From: Sphingopyxis sp. H115
GTDB taxonomy: Bacteria; Pseudomonadota; Alphaproteobacteria; Sphingomonadales; Sphingomonadaceae
Reading direction: 5' to 3'
Length of the DNA stretch: 42,189 nucleotides
Assembly: GCF_001468465.1 (NCBI RefSeq)
Contig: NZ_LNSA01000036.1
Span: 1-42,189 of the forward strand
Of the stretch, positions 17,739 to 26,265 are shown one piece after another (the stretch's first letter is position 1; the number at the start of each line of letters is the position of its first letter). The translations under genes and the position numbers were made by a program. Below the pieces are notes generated by a model that was not told the origin of the DNA, ran no database searches, and saw only the letters and a list, made by a program, of their open reading frames with translations.

Positions 17739-18464
17739 TCATGAACCGGCGGCGAGCCCCTCGCGCATCCACGCCGGGGCGGTAGCGGGATCGATCGCCT
17801 CGGTCCGCCGATGCTCGACCGACCAGCCAAGCTCAGGATAGGCAATGACCTGCCTTTTTTCGTCGGCCTCGGCGATCGGTACCACGACGAGGCGCCGGTT
17901 CACCTTCTGCCGCCAGTTCATCCGCGCGGTATTTTCCTGCCCAACGTAACAGCCCTTGGTAAAGCTGACCCCGTTCAATTCAGCCGCATTGCATTCGAGC
18001 CACAACGTCGTCCCGTCGCCAAGTTCGGCGCGGCCTTCGGCGACGCCCAGCGCGAGCCGGTGCGCGCGCCAAGCGGCGTCGGCTCCCTCGCCTTCGCCGG
18101 CGGGCGCAAGCCAGCGCTGGCCGAGTTCGGGCAGCCGCGGATCGACGACACCCAGATCGCCGCCGGGCGCCCAATGGATCGCCAGCTCGGGCTCCAACGC
18201 GATCGTGACCGCGCGGCGCAGACGATATAAGGTCAGGCGCTTCACCAGCGCCTCCGCCGCACCGCGCTCGCAATCGATCAGCACGTCCTCCTCGTCCGCC
18301 CAGATCAGGAAGTCGAACAGCGCCTTGCCCTGCGCAGTGAGCAGCGCCGCCCAAACCGGCAGATTGCCCGACGTGTCGTTGGTGACGAGCCCTTGCAGGA
18401 AACCGCGGACGTCCTCCCCCGAGAGACGGATGAGCGCGCGGTCGTGAAGGGTGGTATTAGCCAT
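17739..18464 (-). CDS. ygfZ: YgfZ/GcvT-like folate-binding protein (iron-sulfur cluster assembly)
   Basis: The 241-residue protein has the diagnostic YgfZ motif KGCYVGQE with its conserved cysteine, and the N-terminal LSGEDVRGFLQGLVTND typical of the family. YgfZ uses tetrahydrofolate to help mature or repair certain iron-sulfur enzymes. The ATG at 18464 directly precedes the conserved start. It is divergent from pyrC with 56 bases between them, and leads a same-strand run toward the metallo-hydrolase gene. Confidence 0.9.
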   Translation of the reverse strand: MANTTLHDRALIRLSGEDVRGFLQGLVTNDTSGNLPVWAALLTAQGKALFDFLIWADEEDVLIDCERGAAEALVKRLTLYRLRRAVTIALEPELAIHWAPGGDLGVVDPRLPELGQRWLAPAGEGEGADAAWRAHRLALGVAEGRAELGDGTTLWLECNAAELNGVSFTKGCYVGQENTARMNWRQKVNRRLVVVPIAEADEKRQVIAYPELGWSVEHRRTEAIDPATAPAWMREGLAAGS

Positions 18465-18520
18465 GGCGATAATCTAGGGACCCGGCAGCCAAAACCAACC
18501 CGCAAGTTGATGAGTCTGAC

Positions 18521-19543
18521 ATGACCGACCGCCTGACGATCCGCCGCCCCGACGACTGGCATGTTCACCTGCGCGACGGCGCGATGCTCGACCATGTCGC
18601 GCAATATACCGCGCGCCAGTTCGCGCGCGCGATCGTCATGCCCAACCTGTCGCCGCCGGTGACCACCGCCGACGAAGGCCGGGCGTATCGCAACCGCATC
18701 AACGCCGCGGTGCCCGCCGGGCTAGACTTCACCCCGCTGATCGTCGCCTATCTCACCGATAACAGCGACCCCGACGAGATGGCGCGCGGCCATGAAGAGG
18801 GCGTCTTCACCGCCGCCAAACTCTACCCCGCGCACGCGACCACCGGAAGCGCGCACGGCGTTACCGACGTCGCAAACATCATGGGCGTTCTGGAAAGGAT
18901 GCAGGAAATCGGTATGCCGCTCCTGATCCACGGCGAGGTCACCGACCATGATGTGGACATTTTCGACCGCGAAGCGGTGTTCATCGAACGCACGCTCGAA
19001 CCGCTCGTCCGCGCGGTTCCGGCACTCAAGATCGTCTTCGAACATATCACCACCGCCGAGGCTGCCCAGTTCGTCGCCGACGCGCCCGCCAACGTCGCCG
19101 CGACGATCACCCCGCAGCATCTCCACATCAACCGTAACGCGATGCTCGTCGGCGGCATTCGCCCGCACGCCTATTGCCTGCCCGTCGCGAAGCGTGAGCA
19201 TCACCGGCTCGCGGTGCGGGCGGCCGCAACCTCGGGCTCGCCCAAATTCTTCCTCGGCACCGACAGCGCGCCGCACGCGGTGCATACGAAGGAGGCATCC
19301 TGCGGCTGCGCGGGTATCTTCAACGCACCTTACGCGCTCGAAAGCTACATCAAGGCGTTCGACGAGGATGATGCGCTGGCCCATTTCGAAGGCTTCGCCA
19401 GCGAACATGGCCCGCGCTTCTACGGCCTGCCGCTCAACGAGGGCACGGTGACCCTGGAACGCGGCGATACGCTCGTCCCCGACCGCATCGGCGAGGTCGT
19501 CCCCTTCCACGCCGGCGAAACGCTGGGCTGGCGGCTGGTTTAG
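18521..19543 (+). CDS. pyrC: Dihydroorotase, class II (homodimeric)
   Basis: This 340-residue enzyme closes carbamoyl-aspartate to dihydroorotate in pyrimidine synthesis. It has [10 protein letters not shown] near the start (two zinc histidines), the carboxylated-lysine motif [23 protein letters not shown] and the late GTDSAPH. The length is standard for the E. coli PyrC type. A strong inverted repeat lies just after its stop (19556-19574). Confidence 0.96.
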   Translation: MTDRLTIRRPDDWHVHLRDGAMLDHVAQYTARQFARAIVMPNLSPPVTTADEGRAYRNRINAAVPAGLDFTPLIVAYLTDNSDPDEMARGHEEGVFTAAKLYPAHATTGSAHGVTDVANIMGVLERMQEIGMPLLIHGEVTDHDVDIFDREAVFIERTLEPLVRAVPALKIVFEHITTAEAAQFVADAPANVAATITPQHLHINRNAMLVGGIRPHAYCLPVAKREHHRLAVRAAATSGSPKFFLGTDSAPHAVHTKEASCGCAGIFNAPYALESYIKAFDEDDALAHFEGFASEHGPRFYGLPLNEGTVTLERGDTLVPDRIGEVVPFHAGETLGWRLV

Positions 19544-19555
19544 CTTCCTTCGTCA

Positions 19556-19574
19556 CCCCGGACTTGATCCGGGG
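19556..19574. repeat. Hairpin repeat between pyrC and rarD (REP-like)
   Basis: CCCCGGA at 19556-19562 pairs with TCCGGGG at 19568-19574 around a five-base loop, in the context GTCACCCCGGACTTGATCC. This closely resembles a short dispersed palindrome common between genes in sphingomonads and relatives. It sits between two convergent genes and may also help end transcription or stabilise mRNA. The dispersed nature is recalled, not shown here, since only one copy was found. Confidence 0.65.
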
Positions 19575-19642
19575 TCCATGCGGCGACGGCGACCAAGGAT
19601 GCCGGACCAGGTTCGGCAGGACGAGAAGGAAAGAGGCGCCGC

Positions 19643-20560
19643 CTATGCCACCTCGATCATCCGCTCGGCGCGCATCTTGCGCAGCATGTCGAAACTGAAC
19701 ACCGCGATGCTCGCCCAGATCAGGATAAAGCAGGCGAGCTGCGCTGGTTTCAGGGGCTCGTGGAAAACGAACAGGCTCAAAAAGAACTGAAGCGTCGGCG
19801 CGAGGAACTGGACAAAGCCGAGCGCGGCATAGCTCATCCGCCGCGCGGCAGTGGCAAAGAGCAGCAGCGGCACCGCGGTGACGACGCCCCCGGCCATCAG
19901 CAGCAAGCTGACCGATCCCTCTGATCCGAAGCCGCGCCCGTCGCCCGCCCACAGATACCAGGCCGACACCGCAAGCGACGGCAACAGCAACACCGTCGTC
20001 TCGACCGACAGCCCGGGCAGCGACCCCACCGGCACGACTTTCCGGATCAGGCCATAGATGCCGAACGAGAAGGCGAGCGTCAGGCTGATCCACAGCGTAT
20101 CGAGCGCGCCGGCGAGCAGGATCGCAACCCCAACGCCCGCGATCACCACCGCCAGCAGTTGCAGCCGCGACAAACGTTCGCCGAGGAAGATCATACCGAG
20201 CATCACGTTCACGAGCGGATTGAGATAATAGCCGAGGCTCGCCGCGAGCACATGGTCGGTGAAGATCGAATAGATATAGACCAGCCAGTTGACCGCGATC
20301 AGCACCGCACTGACGATGAGCAGCCGCAGTGTCCGCCAGTCCCTCAGCGCCGCCAGATATTCGCCGATCTGTCGACGAAAGAGCATGATCAGGAAACAGA
20401 GCGGCAGCGACCAGACGATCCGCTGCGCCAGCACCTCGACTGGCGGGACACTGCTCAGCAACTTGAAGAAGAGCGGGACGAAGCCCCAGATGCCATAGGC
20501 GGCCAGCGCATAGGGCAGCCCGCCCTGATTGGTCCCTGCGCGGGCCGGTGTCTGTGCCAT
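19643..20560 (-). CDS. rarD: RarD family EamA transporter
   Basis: A 305-residue membrane protein with about ten hydrophobic helices. It has the RarD signatures: an early AAYGIWGFVPLFFK, QRIVWSLPL, and SLGYYLNPLVNVMLG in the middle. RarD proteins belong to the drug/metabolite transporter superfamily and their substrates are poorly known. It follows the small membrane protein by 20 bases on the same strand and converges with pyrC. Confidence 0.92.
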   Translation of the reverse strand: MAQTPARAGTNQGGLPYALAAYGIWGFVPLFFKLLSSVPPVEVLAQRIVWSLPLCFLIMLFRRQIGEYLAALRDWRTLRLLIVSAVLIAVNWLVYIYSIFTDHVLAASLGYYLNPLVNVMLGMIFLGERLSRLQLLAVVIAGVGVAILLAGALDTLWISLTLAFSFGIYGLIRKVVPVGSLPGLSVETTVLLLPSLAVSAWYLWAGDGRGFGSEGSVSLLLMAGGVVTAVPLLLFATAARRMSYAALGFVQFLAPTLQFFLSLFVFHEPLKPAQLACFILIWASIAVFSFDMLRKMRAERMIEVA

Positions 20561-20580
20561 GGCGCTCGACTTCTAAGGGG

Positions 20581-20802
20581 TCAGATGATGCCGCCGCCGA
20601 GCATCAGGCGGACGACGCCGATGACGATGACGACGATATTGAGGTTCCGCCCGCTCGTCTTGTCCGACATCGCGCCAAGCGCGAGCCCGATGACGGCGAA
20701 AGGAATGATAACCCAGTTCGCCCAGCCGAGCAGCGGAATGAACGCAAAAACGGCCAAAACCAAGGCGATGGCGCCGATGATGAGCGATCCGATATTGAGC
20801 AT
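20581..20802 (-). CDS. Small two-helix membrane protein, unknown function
   Basis: A 73-residue protein made mostly of hydrophobic helices (GSLIIGAIALVLAVFAFIPL, and a C-terminal IVVIVIGVVRLMLGG) with a short polar loop SDKTSGRN. The ATG at 20802 is preferred over an upstream TTG because the N-terminus then begins at the first helix. It lies 20 bases before rarD and probably shares its transcript. No family assigned. Confidence 0.7.
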   Translation of the reverse strand: MLNIGSLIIGAIALVLAVFAFIPLLGWANWVIIPFAVIGLALGAMSDKTSGRNLNIVVIVIGVVRLMLGGGII

Positions 20803-20981
20803 GAATAGGGTTCTCGCATGCCGCCTGCGATGCGGCAAGAGCCTTTCGGTTCGTCGATGGATGCGCTCACTTCATCTTGTTGCCCAGCGTTCATGCAACG
20901 CGATCGGGAGCCGGCTCGTTTTCTCCTCGAAGCGCCCGAGCCTGCCAAGGGGCGGAGCGCGGAACCAGGAAAGGATTTGTT

Positions 20982-21380
20982 ATGCGTATCTTCACCAAAG
21001 GCCTGATGGGCGCGTTCGTCGCCGCCAGCGTCCTCGGCACCACTCCGCTCCACGCTGGCGTGACTACCGCCGCGAAGGCGCCAGGTTACCATGGGCTCGA
21101 ACAGTCGTCGGACTTTTATCGCAAGCACAAGGATCGCCGCTATTACGCCCGTGACGAGCGCATCAATCGCAACACGCGTATCTGGCGCGACAATGATGGC
21201 CGTTATCGCTGCAAGAAGGACAATGGCACGACCGGCCTTCTGATCGGCGGCGCAGTCGGCGGCCTCGCCGGCCACGAAATCGCCGGCAGCGGCGACAAGC
21301 TGCTCGGCACGGTGCTCGGTGCCGCGGGTGGCGCGCTGCTCGGTCGCGAGATCGACCGCGACAAATATCGCTGCCGCTAA
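20982..21380 (+). CDS. Glycine-zipper envelope protein
   Basis: The 132-residue protein has a signal peptide (residues 1-25, ending PLHAG), a basic, tyrosine-rich central region (FYRKHKDRRYYARDER), and a C-terminal glycine-zipper segment (GGAVGGLAGHEI ... LGAAGGALLGREID). Such domains insert in or associate with the outer membrane (Rick_17kDa / glycine zipper 2TM type). AGGAAAGGA lies before the ATG. The mature part is strongly basic, and two cysteines (RYRCKK, KYRCR) may pair. A strong hairpin follows the stop codon. Confidence 0.85.
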   Translation: MRIFTKGLMGAFVAASVLGTTPLHAGVTTAAKAPGYHGLEQSSDFYRKHKDRRYYARDERINRNTRIWRDNDGRYRCKKDNGTTGLLIGGAVGGLAGHEIAGSGDKLLGTVLGAAGGALLGREIDRDKYRCR

Positions 21381-21439
21381 AGAGACAGAAACCGTCTCGA
21401 GTGCGGGTTGAGACCCCTCCGCCCGTACGCGCTGATGGA

Positions 21440-21469
21440 GAGGGCACCGGTTTCAAAGCCGGTGCCCTC
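21440..21469 (+). terminator. Probable transcription terminator after the glycine-zipper gene
   Basis: GAGGGCACCGG (21440-21450) and CCGGTGCCCTC (21459-21469) form a perfect 11-bp stem with an eight-base loop, 60 bases after the stop. There is no T-run, so it may need Rho or only protect the 3' end. Confidence 0.6.
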
Positions 21470-21540
21470 AAGCGTGCGCCCTTGCCCTGACCACCCTCTT
21501 GCCGCAAAAGCATGGGTCAATTGCTGCGGGAGAGACACAA

Positions 21541-22092
21541 ATGTTGAATGGCCCCCTGCTCGTCACCGAGCGGCTCATCCTGCGCCCGCCGGCCACCGAG
21601 GATTTCGACGGCTTCGCCGAAATGTGCGCCGAGGAAGAAACGATGCGCTTCATCGGCGGCACTTGCCCGCGCTCGTCAGCCTGGCGCATGTGGTGCACGC
21701 TAGCCGGTGCCTGGCATATTCGTGGCTTTTCCATGTTTTCCGTTATCGAGCGCGCGACCGGCGAGTGGGTCGGGCGCCTCGGCCCCTGGGAACCCGAGGG
21801 CTGGCCGGCCCCCGAGATAGGTTATGGCGTGCGCGCCAAATTTGCCGGAAAAGGATATGCGCTCGAGGGTAGCGTCGCGGCCTGCGACTTCGCGGTCGAA
21901 TTTCTGAAGTGGCCCGAACTGATGCACAGTATCGACCCCGCGAACACGCGCTCGCAAGCGCTTGCCAAGCGGCTCGGCGCGACGAACAGCGGACCGACGC
22001 GCCTGCCTGCGCCGTTCGAAGATGCCCCCGTTGACGCCTGGACGCAGAGCGCCGACGCCTGGCGGGTCAAGCGCAAGGAGTTTTTGCCATGA
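21541..22092 (+). CDS. GNAT family N-acetyltransferase
   Basis: The 183-residue protein has the RimJ/RimL-type GNAT pattern: LLVTERLILRPP at the start, GRLGPWEPEGWPAPEIGYGV in the middle strand pair, and the acetyl-CoA loop region AKFAGKGYALEG. It ends with the family's late SIDPANTRSQALAKRLGA. It should acetylate an amine on a protein or small molecule; the target is unknown. GGGAGAGA precedes the ATG at 21541. It overlaps the DUF1330 gene by four bases (ATGA). Confidence 0.88.
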   Translation: MLNGPLLVTERLILRPPATEDFDGFAEMCAEEETMRFIGGTCPRSSAWRMWCTLAGAWHIRGFSMFSVIERATGEWVGRLGPWEPEGWPAPEIGYGVRAKFAGKGYALEGSVAACDFAVEFLKWPELMHSIDPANTRSQALAKRLGATNSGPTRLPAPFEDAPVDAWTQSADAWRVKRKEFLP

Positions 22093-22529
22093 CAGACCGT
22101 CATATCGACCCCGAGCGCGCCCAGTTCGACGCGTTCAAGGCGCTTCCGCGCGACACGGTCATCCACATGTTCAATCTTGTCCGCTTTCGGGAGCGGGCGA
22201 CCTACCCCGATGGCCACCCGCTCGCCGGCGCAGGCCTGACCGGCGCCGAGGCCTATCGCCATTACGGCGCGGGCAGTGGCCCGATTTTCGCGCGCGTCGG
22301 CGGCCGTGTCATCTGGACGGGCACGATGGAAGCGATGGTGATCGGACCGGCCGGTGAACATTGGGACGCGGTCTTCATCGCCGAATATCCGAACAGCGCC
22401 GCCTTCATGGAAATGGTCACCGACCCCGTCTATCGCGAGGCCGTGATCCATCGTCAGGCGGCGGTCGAAACCTCGCGCCTGATCCGCTGCGCCCCCAAAG
22501 CGTCTCGCTCCGAGACAGTTTTCGGTTGA
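22089..22529 (+). CDS. DUF1330 domain-containing protein
   Basis: The 146-residue protein fits DUF1330, small dimeric alpha/beta-barrel proteins of unknown role. Supporting segments are HMFNLVRFRERA, AEAYRHYG, and the late DAVFIAEYPNSAAFMEMV with YREAVIHRQAAVE. Its ATG overlaps the acetyltransferase stop, so the two are likely translated together and may work on the same metabolite. Confidence 0.82.
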   Translation: MTDRHIDPERAQFDAFKALPRDTVIHMFNLVRFRERATYPDGHPLAGAGLTGAEAYRHYGAGSGPIFARVGGRVIWTGTMEAMVIGPAGEHWDAVFIAEYPNSAAFMEMVTDPVYREAVIHRQAAVETSRLIRCAPKASRSETVFG

Positions 22530-22615
22530 TAAACCACTGCCCGTTAACGCATTTTATTTGGGCCTTTTTGACCAAAATCGGGCATTCCCGGTAAAGGATT
22601 AAGGGAGTGTTAGCG

Positions 22616-23365
22616 ATGATGTTGCGCGGAAAATGGCTTGTTGCCGGATTGCTGATGGCGGCGGCGCCGCTCGCCGGCTGCCGGGACAATCCGAATGCCA
22701 AGGCCGAACTGGCGCCGCTCGACGACGGACTCGCGGGCGCCGATCCGGCGATCAAGGGCTCGCTCGAAGACAAGATCATGGTCGACCCCAAGCTCACCGG
22801 CCAGTCGAACCAGAATGCCGTCGGCCCGGGCAACAGGCCCGTCGATGGCGGAGTTCCCGGCGTCGCCGGGGGCAAGGCGGCAACCGCGGCCGAAGCAGCG
22901 GCCGCTCAGGCGGCCGGCAAATTGCTTACCGCGCCCAAGGCGCTACCGTTCGAGGCCGGGTGCGATGGCTGCGATGCCCAGAAACGTCCCGTCACGATCG
23001 GCGCACTTGCCCGCGAACAGCAAAAGGGCAGCTGCGATGCCAAGCTGACCTATGGCAACGCATGGGCCGATCGCCTCCCCGCCGCGTTCAAAATCTACCC
23101 GCGCGCCACGCTGCGCGAGGCGGCCGGCGTGGCCGGCGGCAAATGCAACATCCGCGTCGTCAATTTCCAGACGGCGGCGTCGATGCAGGCGGTGCTCGAC
23201 TATTATCACACGATGGCGGTCCGCGCAGGCTACACCAGCGATCACCGGGTCAACGGCAGCGAGCACATGCTCGGCGGCACCAAGGGCGATCTTGCCTATG
23301 TACTCTTCATGCGCCGCGACGGCGGCATGACCGACGTCGATCTCGTCGCTTCCGGCGGCAAATAA
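22616..23365 (+). CDS. Putative lipoprotein of unknown function
   Basis: The 249-residue protein begins with a lipoprotein signal: LLMAAAPLAGC places the lipidated cysteine about residue 22, followed by arginine and aspartate. Next come an alanine-rich linker (AATAAEAAAAQAAG) and a C-terminal domain of about 130 residues. CDGCDAQ, GSCDAK and KCNIRV give four further cysteines, so disulfides are likely. No named domain recognised. The ATG at 22616 fits AAGGGA nine bases upstream better than the GTG at 22607. A strong terminator follows the gene. Confidence 0.78.
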   Translation: MMLRGKWLVAGLLMAAAPLAGCRDNPNAKAELAPLDDGLAGADPAIKGSLEDKIMVDPKLTGQSNQNAVGPGNRPVDGGVPGVAGGKAATAAEAAAAQAAGKLLTAPKALPFEAGCDGCDAQKRPVTIGALAREQQKGSCDAKLTYGNAWADRLPAAFKIYPRATLREAAGVAGGKCNIRVVNFQTAASMQAVLDYYHTMAVRAGYTSDHRVNGSEHMLGGTKGDLAYVLFMRRDGGMTDVDLVASGGK

Positions 23366-23385
23366 GCCAATCGCCACAAAGTGAA

Positions 23386-23417
23386 AAGGCCCCGGGGAGA
23401 GGGAATCCCGGGGCCTT
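23386..23417. terminator. Bidirectional intrinsic terminator between the lipoprotein and csbD genes
   Basis: AAGGCCCCGGG (23386-23396) pairs perfectly with CCCGGGGCCTT (23407-23417). On the plus strand the stem is followed by CTTCTT, and on the minus strand by TTCAC after the closing TT pair, so it can serve both convergent genes. Confidence 0.8.
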
Positions 23418-23445
23418 CTTCTTGCCTTGGAAGGCAAGCGAGGGG

Positions 23446-23628
23446 TCAGATCTTGTCGCCGAGCGCGCCTTGGACCTTGCCCTTGAGATTCTGGGCCTCG
23501 CCCTTGCGCTCCTGCGCTTCGCCTTCGGCGCGCAGCCGTTCGTTGTCGGTCGCCTTGCCGATTGCCTGCTTGGTGTTGCCGACGGCTTCGTTGGCAATGC
23601 CTTTCGCTTTTTCGGTCAGTTCACCCAT
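23446..23628 (-). CDS. CsbD family stress-response protein
   Basis: A 60-residue, highly charged and probably flexible protein with the CsbD pattern: KAKGIANEAVGNTKQAIG followed by the lysine/glutamate-rich RKGEAQNLKGKVQGALGD. CsbD-like proteins are induced in general stress in many bacteria; their molecular role is unknown. AAGGAGAA lies just before the ATG. It is followed by the shared terminator. Confidence 0.9.
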   Translation of the reverse strand: MGELTEKAKGIANEAVGNTKQAIGKATDNERLRAEGEAQERKGEAQNLKGKVQGALGDKI

Positions 23629-23744
23629 GGGGATTCTCCTTAGGATTTGCGAGGCGGAGGGGAGCGCCTCTGCTCCAGCAACGGGCGAGCCCGCGACGGC
23701 GTTCCGGCCGACGGGACAAAGCGTTCAGGAGAAAGGACAGTCGG

Positions 23745-24596
23745 CTAACGCTTTACGCCGAACAGGCGGGCCGCATTGCCCTGGCGTATCTTCGCTTCCT
23801 CCTCGGGAGTAAGGTCGAGCCGCTCCAGAGCCTCGAGCGTCTGCGCCAGCGAAAATTGCGGATAGTCGGAGCCGAGCAGCACATGATCGATTCCGACGTT
23901 CCGCATCGTCCAGACGAACTCGTCCTCGATCGGCGCGTCGGCTGCCAGCGTCACCGTCGCCGAAATATCGAAATAGATATTGTCGCCGAACAATCCTTCG
24001 GCGGTGCGCGCCATTTTGAGGATGTTCCAGAAGCGAAAGTTCAGCCCGCCCATATGGGCGAAGACGAATTTTGTCTTGGGTGCGGCCAGCGCGAGGTTGA
24101 ACATTTTTTCGCTGTCGCCGCCGGGGACAATATTCGCATTGTCCATCACGACGATGACGCCGAGTTCGCCCGCGCGCTTGACGAGCGTCAGCACACGCGG
24201 ATCGGCGGGGTCGAAACGCTGGGTGTGCGGGTGAATCTTCAGCAACCTGACCCCGCGCCCCGCGACGCGTTGCAACTCGTCGAGCGCCGCCGCGCCGTCA
24301 TAGGGATGCACCGTTGCGATCGGCACGACGCCCGCCTGCTTCGCGGCCAGCGCGATCAGCGCATCGTTGCGCGCCCTGATATCGGCGGGATTGCCCGCGC
24401 GCGCTTGGTTCGGACCGCCGAACCACATCACGCCAAGCCCGCTGACCGTCAGCCCCGCCGCCTTCACCTGCGCCTCATATTCGCCAAGCGACTTTTCGCC
24501 GTTCCACAGATGGACATGGCTGTCGAACACTGGCTGGGCGGTCGCGGCCGCCGGGACGAGCAGCAGGGCGGCGGCGAGGATGGTTGCGATTTTCAT
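23745..24596 (-). CDS. Secreted amidohydrolase-2 family protein
   Basis: The 283-residue protein has a signal peptide (ILAAALLLVPAAATAQ) and a TIM-barrel amidohydrolase pattern of the PF04909 type: FDSHVHLW right after the signal (first metal histidines), KIHPHTQ, FAHMGG and the catalytic-aspartate region GSDYPQF. It may hydrolyse or decarboxylate a periplasmic substrate that cannot be named. It lies 28 bases after the nucleotidyltransferase-like gene on the same strand, so it may be the last gene of the thiSG transcript, although its secretion makes a thiamine role unlikely. Confidence 0.85.
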   Translation of the reverse strand: MKIATILAAALLLVPAAATAQPVFDSHVHLWNGEKSLGEYEAQVKAAGLTVSGLGVMWFGGPNQARAGNPADIRARNDALIALAAKQAGVVPIATVHPYDGAAALDELQRVAGRGVRLLKIHPHTQRFDPADPRVLTLVKRAGELGVIVVMDNANIVPGGDSEKMFNLALAAPKTKFVFAHMGGLNFRFWNILKMARTAEGLFGDNIYFDISATVTLAADAPIEDEFVWTMRNVGIDHVLLGSDYPQFSLAQTLEALERLDLTPEEEAKIRQGNAARLFGVKR

Positions 24597-24624
24597 GGGC
24601 GTGACCTTGATCGACGAACGGGAG

Positions 24625-25191
24625 CTAACGGCGCGAAACCGCTTCCCTCCATGGCAGGATTTCGAGTTCGGGCAAATGCCGCCGCCACCGCGCGACCTTC
24701 ATTTCATAATAGGATTCGGTGATTTGCGTCGCATTGGCCCGCACAACGGGGCGCAGCAGGTCGGCCAGCCCGAAGGGCGCAATCATCTCGAGATCCGTTG
24801 GCCGGCGCAATCCGATCGCCGCAGCGGTCGTGGGATAAGTGCCGATCGCGTCGGGCACCGACCGATAGGGTATGATGGCATAGCCGAATTTGGCAGCGTA
24901 CCACAGATGCACGCGCGCCTGGTTCTTGACGTCGACCCGCACCGGCAGGTCGGCGAACAGCGCCGCGATCCGCAATTCGGTCCGCTCTTCAGCTTCGGCC
25001 GACAAGTCGTCGGCGTCGAAATAGACGATGTCGGCGTCGGCGATCCCGTGATGCGGGTCGAACCCGAAATGCTCGTTCCACCGGGCCTGCGCGACGATGC
25101 TGCCGGTCAGCCATGCGTCGGGCAGCGCAATCTCGTCCCACCGGCGCAGGATCGATGCAATTGCCGGATGCCCGGCTATCAGGCCGGACAA
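24625..25191 (-). CDS. Nucleotidyltransferase-like family protein (COG3575 type)
   Basis: The 188-residue protein resembles the COG3575 nucleotidyltransferase-like family: WLTGSIVAQARWN, then DADIVYFDADDLS with the acidic pair, and the segment VRVDVKNQARVHLWYAAKFG. Activity has not been established for the family, to my knowledge. No ATG exists in the N-terminal part; the likely start is TTG at 25191, with GGAG six bases upstream. It begins 20 bases after the thiG stop, so co-transcription is likely. Confidence 0.8.
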   Translation of the reverse strand: MSGLIAGHPAIASILRRWDEIALPDAWLTGSIVAQARWNEHFGFDPHHGIADADIVYFDADDLSAEAEERTELRIAALFADLPVRVDVKNQARVHLWYAAKFGYAIIPYRSVPDAIGTYPTTAAAIGLRRPTDLEMIAPFGLADLLRPVVRANATQITESYYEMKVARWRRHLPELEILPWREAVSRR

Positions 25192-25211
25192 ACGCCGCTC
25201 CAGCTTGTCGG

Positions 25212-25985
25212 TCAGATCAGCCCCGCGAGCGGGCTCGACGGGTCGGCATATTTGCGCAGCCCCATGCGCCCCGCGAGGTAAGCGTCACGCCCCGCCTCGA
25301 CCGCGCGCTTCATAGCGCGCGCCATCAGGATCGGGTCCTTCGCCTCGGCGATCGCGGTATTCATCAGCACGCCGTCGCAACCCAGCTCCATCGCTACCGC
25401 TGCGTCACTCGCGGTACCGACCCCCGCATCGACAAGCACCGGCACCGACGCACCCTCGACGATCAGGCGAATCGTAACGCGATTCTGGATGCCCAGCCCC
25501 GATCCGATCGGTGCGCCGAGCGGCATAATCGCTACCGCGCCCGCATCCTCAAGCTGTTTCGCGGCGATCGGATCGTCGACGCAGTAAACCATCGGCAAGA
25601 AGCCTTCCTTGGCGAGGACTTCGGTCGCCTCCAGTGTCTCGCGCATGTTGGGATACAGCGTCTTCGCCTCGCCCAGCACTTCCAGCTTGACGAGGTCCCA
25701 GCCCCCCGCCTCGCGCGCCAGCCGCAGCGTGCGGATCGCATCGTCGGCGTTAAAGCAGCCCGCGGTGTTCGGCAGATAGGTGATCTTCTTGGGATCGATA
25801 AAGTCGGTCAGCATCGGCGCCGTCGGATCGGATACATTGACGCGGCGCACCGCGACGGTGACGATCTCCGCGCCCGAGGCTTCGACGGCAGCCGCGTTCT
25901 GTTCGAAATCCTTGTATTTGCCGGTGCCGACGATCAGCCGTGACGAGAACGTCCGTCCGGCGACACTCCATTGGTCTGCTGACAA
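25212..25985 (-). CDS. thiG: Thiazole synthase
   Basis: The 257-residue TIM-barrel enzyme forms the thiazole phosphate of thiamine from deoxyxylulose phosphate, dehydroglycine and sulfur carried by ThiS. The Schiff-base lysine lies in [15 protein letters not shown], with NTAGC before it and [12 protein letters not shown] later. The start is best placed at TTG 25985: GGAGG lies eight bases upstream, the length then matches typical ThiG, and the thiS stop ends one base earlier. Upstream in-frame ATGs would overlap thiS and add non-family sequence. Confidence 0.95.
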   Translation of the reverse strand: MSADQWSVAGRTFSSRLIVGTGKYKDFEQNAAAVEASGAEIVTVAVRRVNVSDPTAPMLTDFIDPKKITYLPNTAGCFNADDAIRTLRLAREAGGWDLVKLEVLGEAKTLYPNMRETLEATEVLAKEGFLPMVYCVDDPIAAKQLEDAGAVAIMPLGAPIGSGLGIQNRVTIRLIVEGASVPVLVDAGVGTASDAAVAMELGCDGVLMNTAIAEAKDPILMARAMKRAVEAGRDAYLAGRMGLRKYADPSSPLAGLI

Positions 25986-25986
25986 C

Positions 25987-26187
25987 TCAACCGCCTCCCA
26001 CGAAATGAACGATTTCCAGCGCGTCGCCTTCGGCGAGCGCGACATCGGCAAGGGTCGAGCGGGGAACGATTGCGCGGTTGCGCTCGACCGCGACCTTCTT
26101 CACGTCGAGACCTAACGACGCGACCAGATCGGCGATGCTGCCCTCGCGCACCTGCCGGGGTTCGCCGTTGAGAATGACCGAGATCAA
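25987..26187 (-). CDS. thiS: Thiamine biosynthesis sulfur carrier protein
   Basis: A 66-residue ubiquitin-like protein with the family opening ISVILNGEP and the C-terminal GG (here GGG), which is adenylated and then thiocarboxylated. The start is TTG at 26187, giving the standard length; the in-frame extension upstream is shadow sequence of aroQ. The gene is followed after one base by thiG. No thiamine-pyrophosphate riboswitch was found in the 78 bases between it and aroQ. Confidence 0.9.
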   Translation of the reverse strand: MISVILNGEPRQVREGSIADLVASLGLDVKKVAVERNRAIVPRSTLADVALAEGDALEIVHFVGGG

Positions 26188-26265
26188 GAAATCCGCCTCG
26201 CTTTGCCTTTTGCCGAGCAGCCCATATAGGGGGAGCGAGCCTCGCCGCAACCGAAAGCCCGCGCC

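Noticed and set aside
26188..26265. Thiamine-pyrophosphate riboswitch before thiS
   Set aside because: The 78 bases are too few for the full element plus expression platform, and the CUGAGA core was not found on the minus strand.
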